A DNA stretch of 5,768 bases from Flavobacteriales bacterium (GTDB lineage: Bacteria > Bacteroidota > Bacteroidia > Flavobacteriales_F > PHOS-HE28). The stretch spans positions 1-5,768 of the forward strand of contig JADZGG010000241.1 in assembly GCA_020854015.1 (NCBI GenBank), read 5' to 3'. Below, one piece after another: positions 4,920-5,768 of this stretch. The notes beneath the pieces are model-generated. The model did not search any database. It had not been told where the DNA came from and was given only the letters and a program-made list of their open reading frames with translations. The position numbers and the translations under genes are program-made. Every line of letters starts with the position of its first letter. Position 1 is the stretch's first letter.

Positions 4920-5768
4920 TCACCGCATGCGGATGCGCCATTCCGCCGGAAGCAGGTTGTTCCACCGGTTGCCAGCGCCACGCACGAAACCCAGCCCGAA
5001 GCCTTGGTGCATGATCCGTCGGTATTCGCCGTTCGGCGCTTGGGTGCGAAGCACTTCGCCCCGCAGAAAGGTCAAGGCTTGCGGAAGGTCCACTTCCAGG
5101 TCCTTCACGCCAGCAACGGGCTTGTTCAAGTAGGCGGAAGCCGCGTGCGGGATCAGGGTGCCATCGGGCCCGCCCGTGCTGATGGGTGTTCCGGCCGAAA
5201 GCACCCGAAGCCCGTTGACCAGGCTGCGCACGGTCGTTGCCCAGGCGGCAGGCACATGATGGAGGATATCGGATTGCACGAATTCCTCCATCAAAGGGGA
5301 GGGGTCAACAGGTTCCGAACGCACCCCAGGCTTACGGAGAGCACCGATGAAGAAGCCTTCGCCGGTGACGCGGTGGGGCAGGGCCAGTAGCCCAAATTTG
5401 GTGCGGTGAAGACGCGTTTCCGCGAGCGCCGGAAGCACGATGGGCTCCGCTTTCTCCTCGTTCACCAATACGGCCAGCGAACCATCGTCCTCTTCCTCGG
5501 CCCATGTGCAGGTGCTATAGATCAGCACGCCGCCCGGTTTCAACATGTCCCAGGCATGGCGAAGGATGTCTCGCTGGGTGTTCGCGCATTGCTTCACCAA
5601 AGCTGGCGACCATTGCTGGCGCGCGAATGGATCCTTGCGCATCATGCCCTCGCCGGAGCAGGGTGCATCCACCACCACCAGGTCGAACACTGGCCCCAGC
5701 GCAGCGAAGCGTTCCGGCGTATCACCGGTGATCACGTGGCCTTCGCGTCCCCATTTCCAGAGGTTCTC
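4920..5768 (-). CDS. rsmF: RsmF-like 16S rRNA (cytosine-C5) methyltransferase, 5'-truncated by the window edge
   Basis: The frame is open to the right edge, giving 282 C-terminal residues; the N-terminal part and the start of the SAM-binding fold lie outside. Visible from the edge are ENLWKWGREG, VVVDAPCSGEGMMRKDP (31-47, conserved Cys37), LKPGGVLIYSTCTWAEEE (76-93, Cys87 in the TC motif), and LPHRVTGEGFF (130-140). The C-terminal PUA-like part has ALTFLRGE (231-238) and a closing GNRWNNLLPAEWRIR (266-280). Both cysteines of the NOL1/NOP2/Sun mechanism are present: one forms the covalent adduct with C6 of cytosine, the other helps product release. The DAPCSGEG.M.RKDP form and the RsmF-type C-terminus favour RsmF over RsmB. 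GTG at 5733-5735 is internal, not the start. About 180 residues appear missing relative to E. coli RsmF (about 480). Target position in 16S rRNA is inferred from the family. Confidence 0.92.
   Translation of the reverse strand, partial: ENLWKWGREGHVITGDTPERFAALGPVFDLVVVDAPCSGEGMMRKDPFARQQWSPALVKQCANTQRDILRHAWDMLKPGGVLIYSTCTWAEEEDDGSLAVLVNEEKAEPIVLPALAETRLHRTKFGLLALPHRVTGEGFFIGALRKPGVRSEPVDPSPLMEEFVQSDILHHVPAAWATTVRSLVNGLRVLSAGTPISTGGPDGTLIPHAASAYLNKPVAGVKDLEVDLPQALTFLRGEVLRTQAPNGEYRRIMHQGFGLGFVRGAGNRWNNLLPAEWRIRMR

Noticed and set aside
4923..4932. Palindrome CCGCATGCGG
   Set aside because: It is 10 bp, GC-rich and inside the end of the rsmF-like coding sequence (Arg/Met codons); expected by chance.
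4115..5014. 299-residue plus-strand open frame
   Set aside because: It is antisense to the TonB-family gene and the end of the rsmF-like gene, has Ser/Arg-rich low-complexity composition, and matches no domain. The minus-strand frames there have clear family motifs.
1..5768. A defence, mobile-element or biosynthetic system
   Set aside because: No nuclease, transposase, integrase, toxin-antitoxin pair, direct-repeat array or biosynthetic enzyme is visible. DUF1883 alone, without a TIR domain, is not enough to call immunity.

Overview
The window looks like a chromosomal housekeeping/accessory stretch from a member of the Bacteroidota, most likely a Flavobacteriales-type lineage with raised GC (above 55% by eye, not computed). 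Three things point there. None of the eight complete genes has a normally spaced Shine-Dalgarno sequence. Two genes encode TonB-C-type proteins with the cysteine patterns common in this phylum. The 238-residue membrane protein and the 70-residue protein resemble conserved unknowns that I recall only from Bacteroidota. No rRNA, tRNA, CRISPR array, insertion sequence or phage gene is visible.

Layout. The left edge (1-208, +) is the C-terminal tail of an unidentified protein. Facing it tail to tail is a SiaC/DUF1987 regulatory phosphoprotein (213-593, -). A 93-bp divergent spacer separates siaC from a rightward cluster: a tandem universal stress protein (687-1487), a DUF1883 protein (1535-1909) and a two-helix membrane protein of unknown function (1944-2660), with gaps of 47 and 34 nt. 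Everything further right is on the minus strand. Read in its transcription order it is: a 5'-truncated rsmF-like rRNA m5C methyltransferase (5768-4920), a TonB-family energy transducer (4848-4099), an Hsp20 small heat shock protein (3979-3536) closed by a strong hairpin (3490-3518), a secreted stand-alone TonB-C-like protein (3450-2914) and a 70-residue charged protein (2865-2653). The last of these overlaps the end of the membrane protein gene by 8 bp, tail to tail.

How the genes work together. There is no obvious pathway. A loose theme is stress and envelope physiology: Usp, Hsp20, SiaC, TonB and a periplasmic TonB-C domain. The most notable non-coding signals are a perfect 14-bp palindrome just upstream of hsp20 (4000-4013), the terminator after hsp20, and several near-matches to the Bacteroidota -7 element TAnnTTTG upstream of genes. 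I do not see convincing evidence for a new multi-gene system. The most open questions are the DUF1883/membrane-protein pair and the secreted TonB-C protein.
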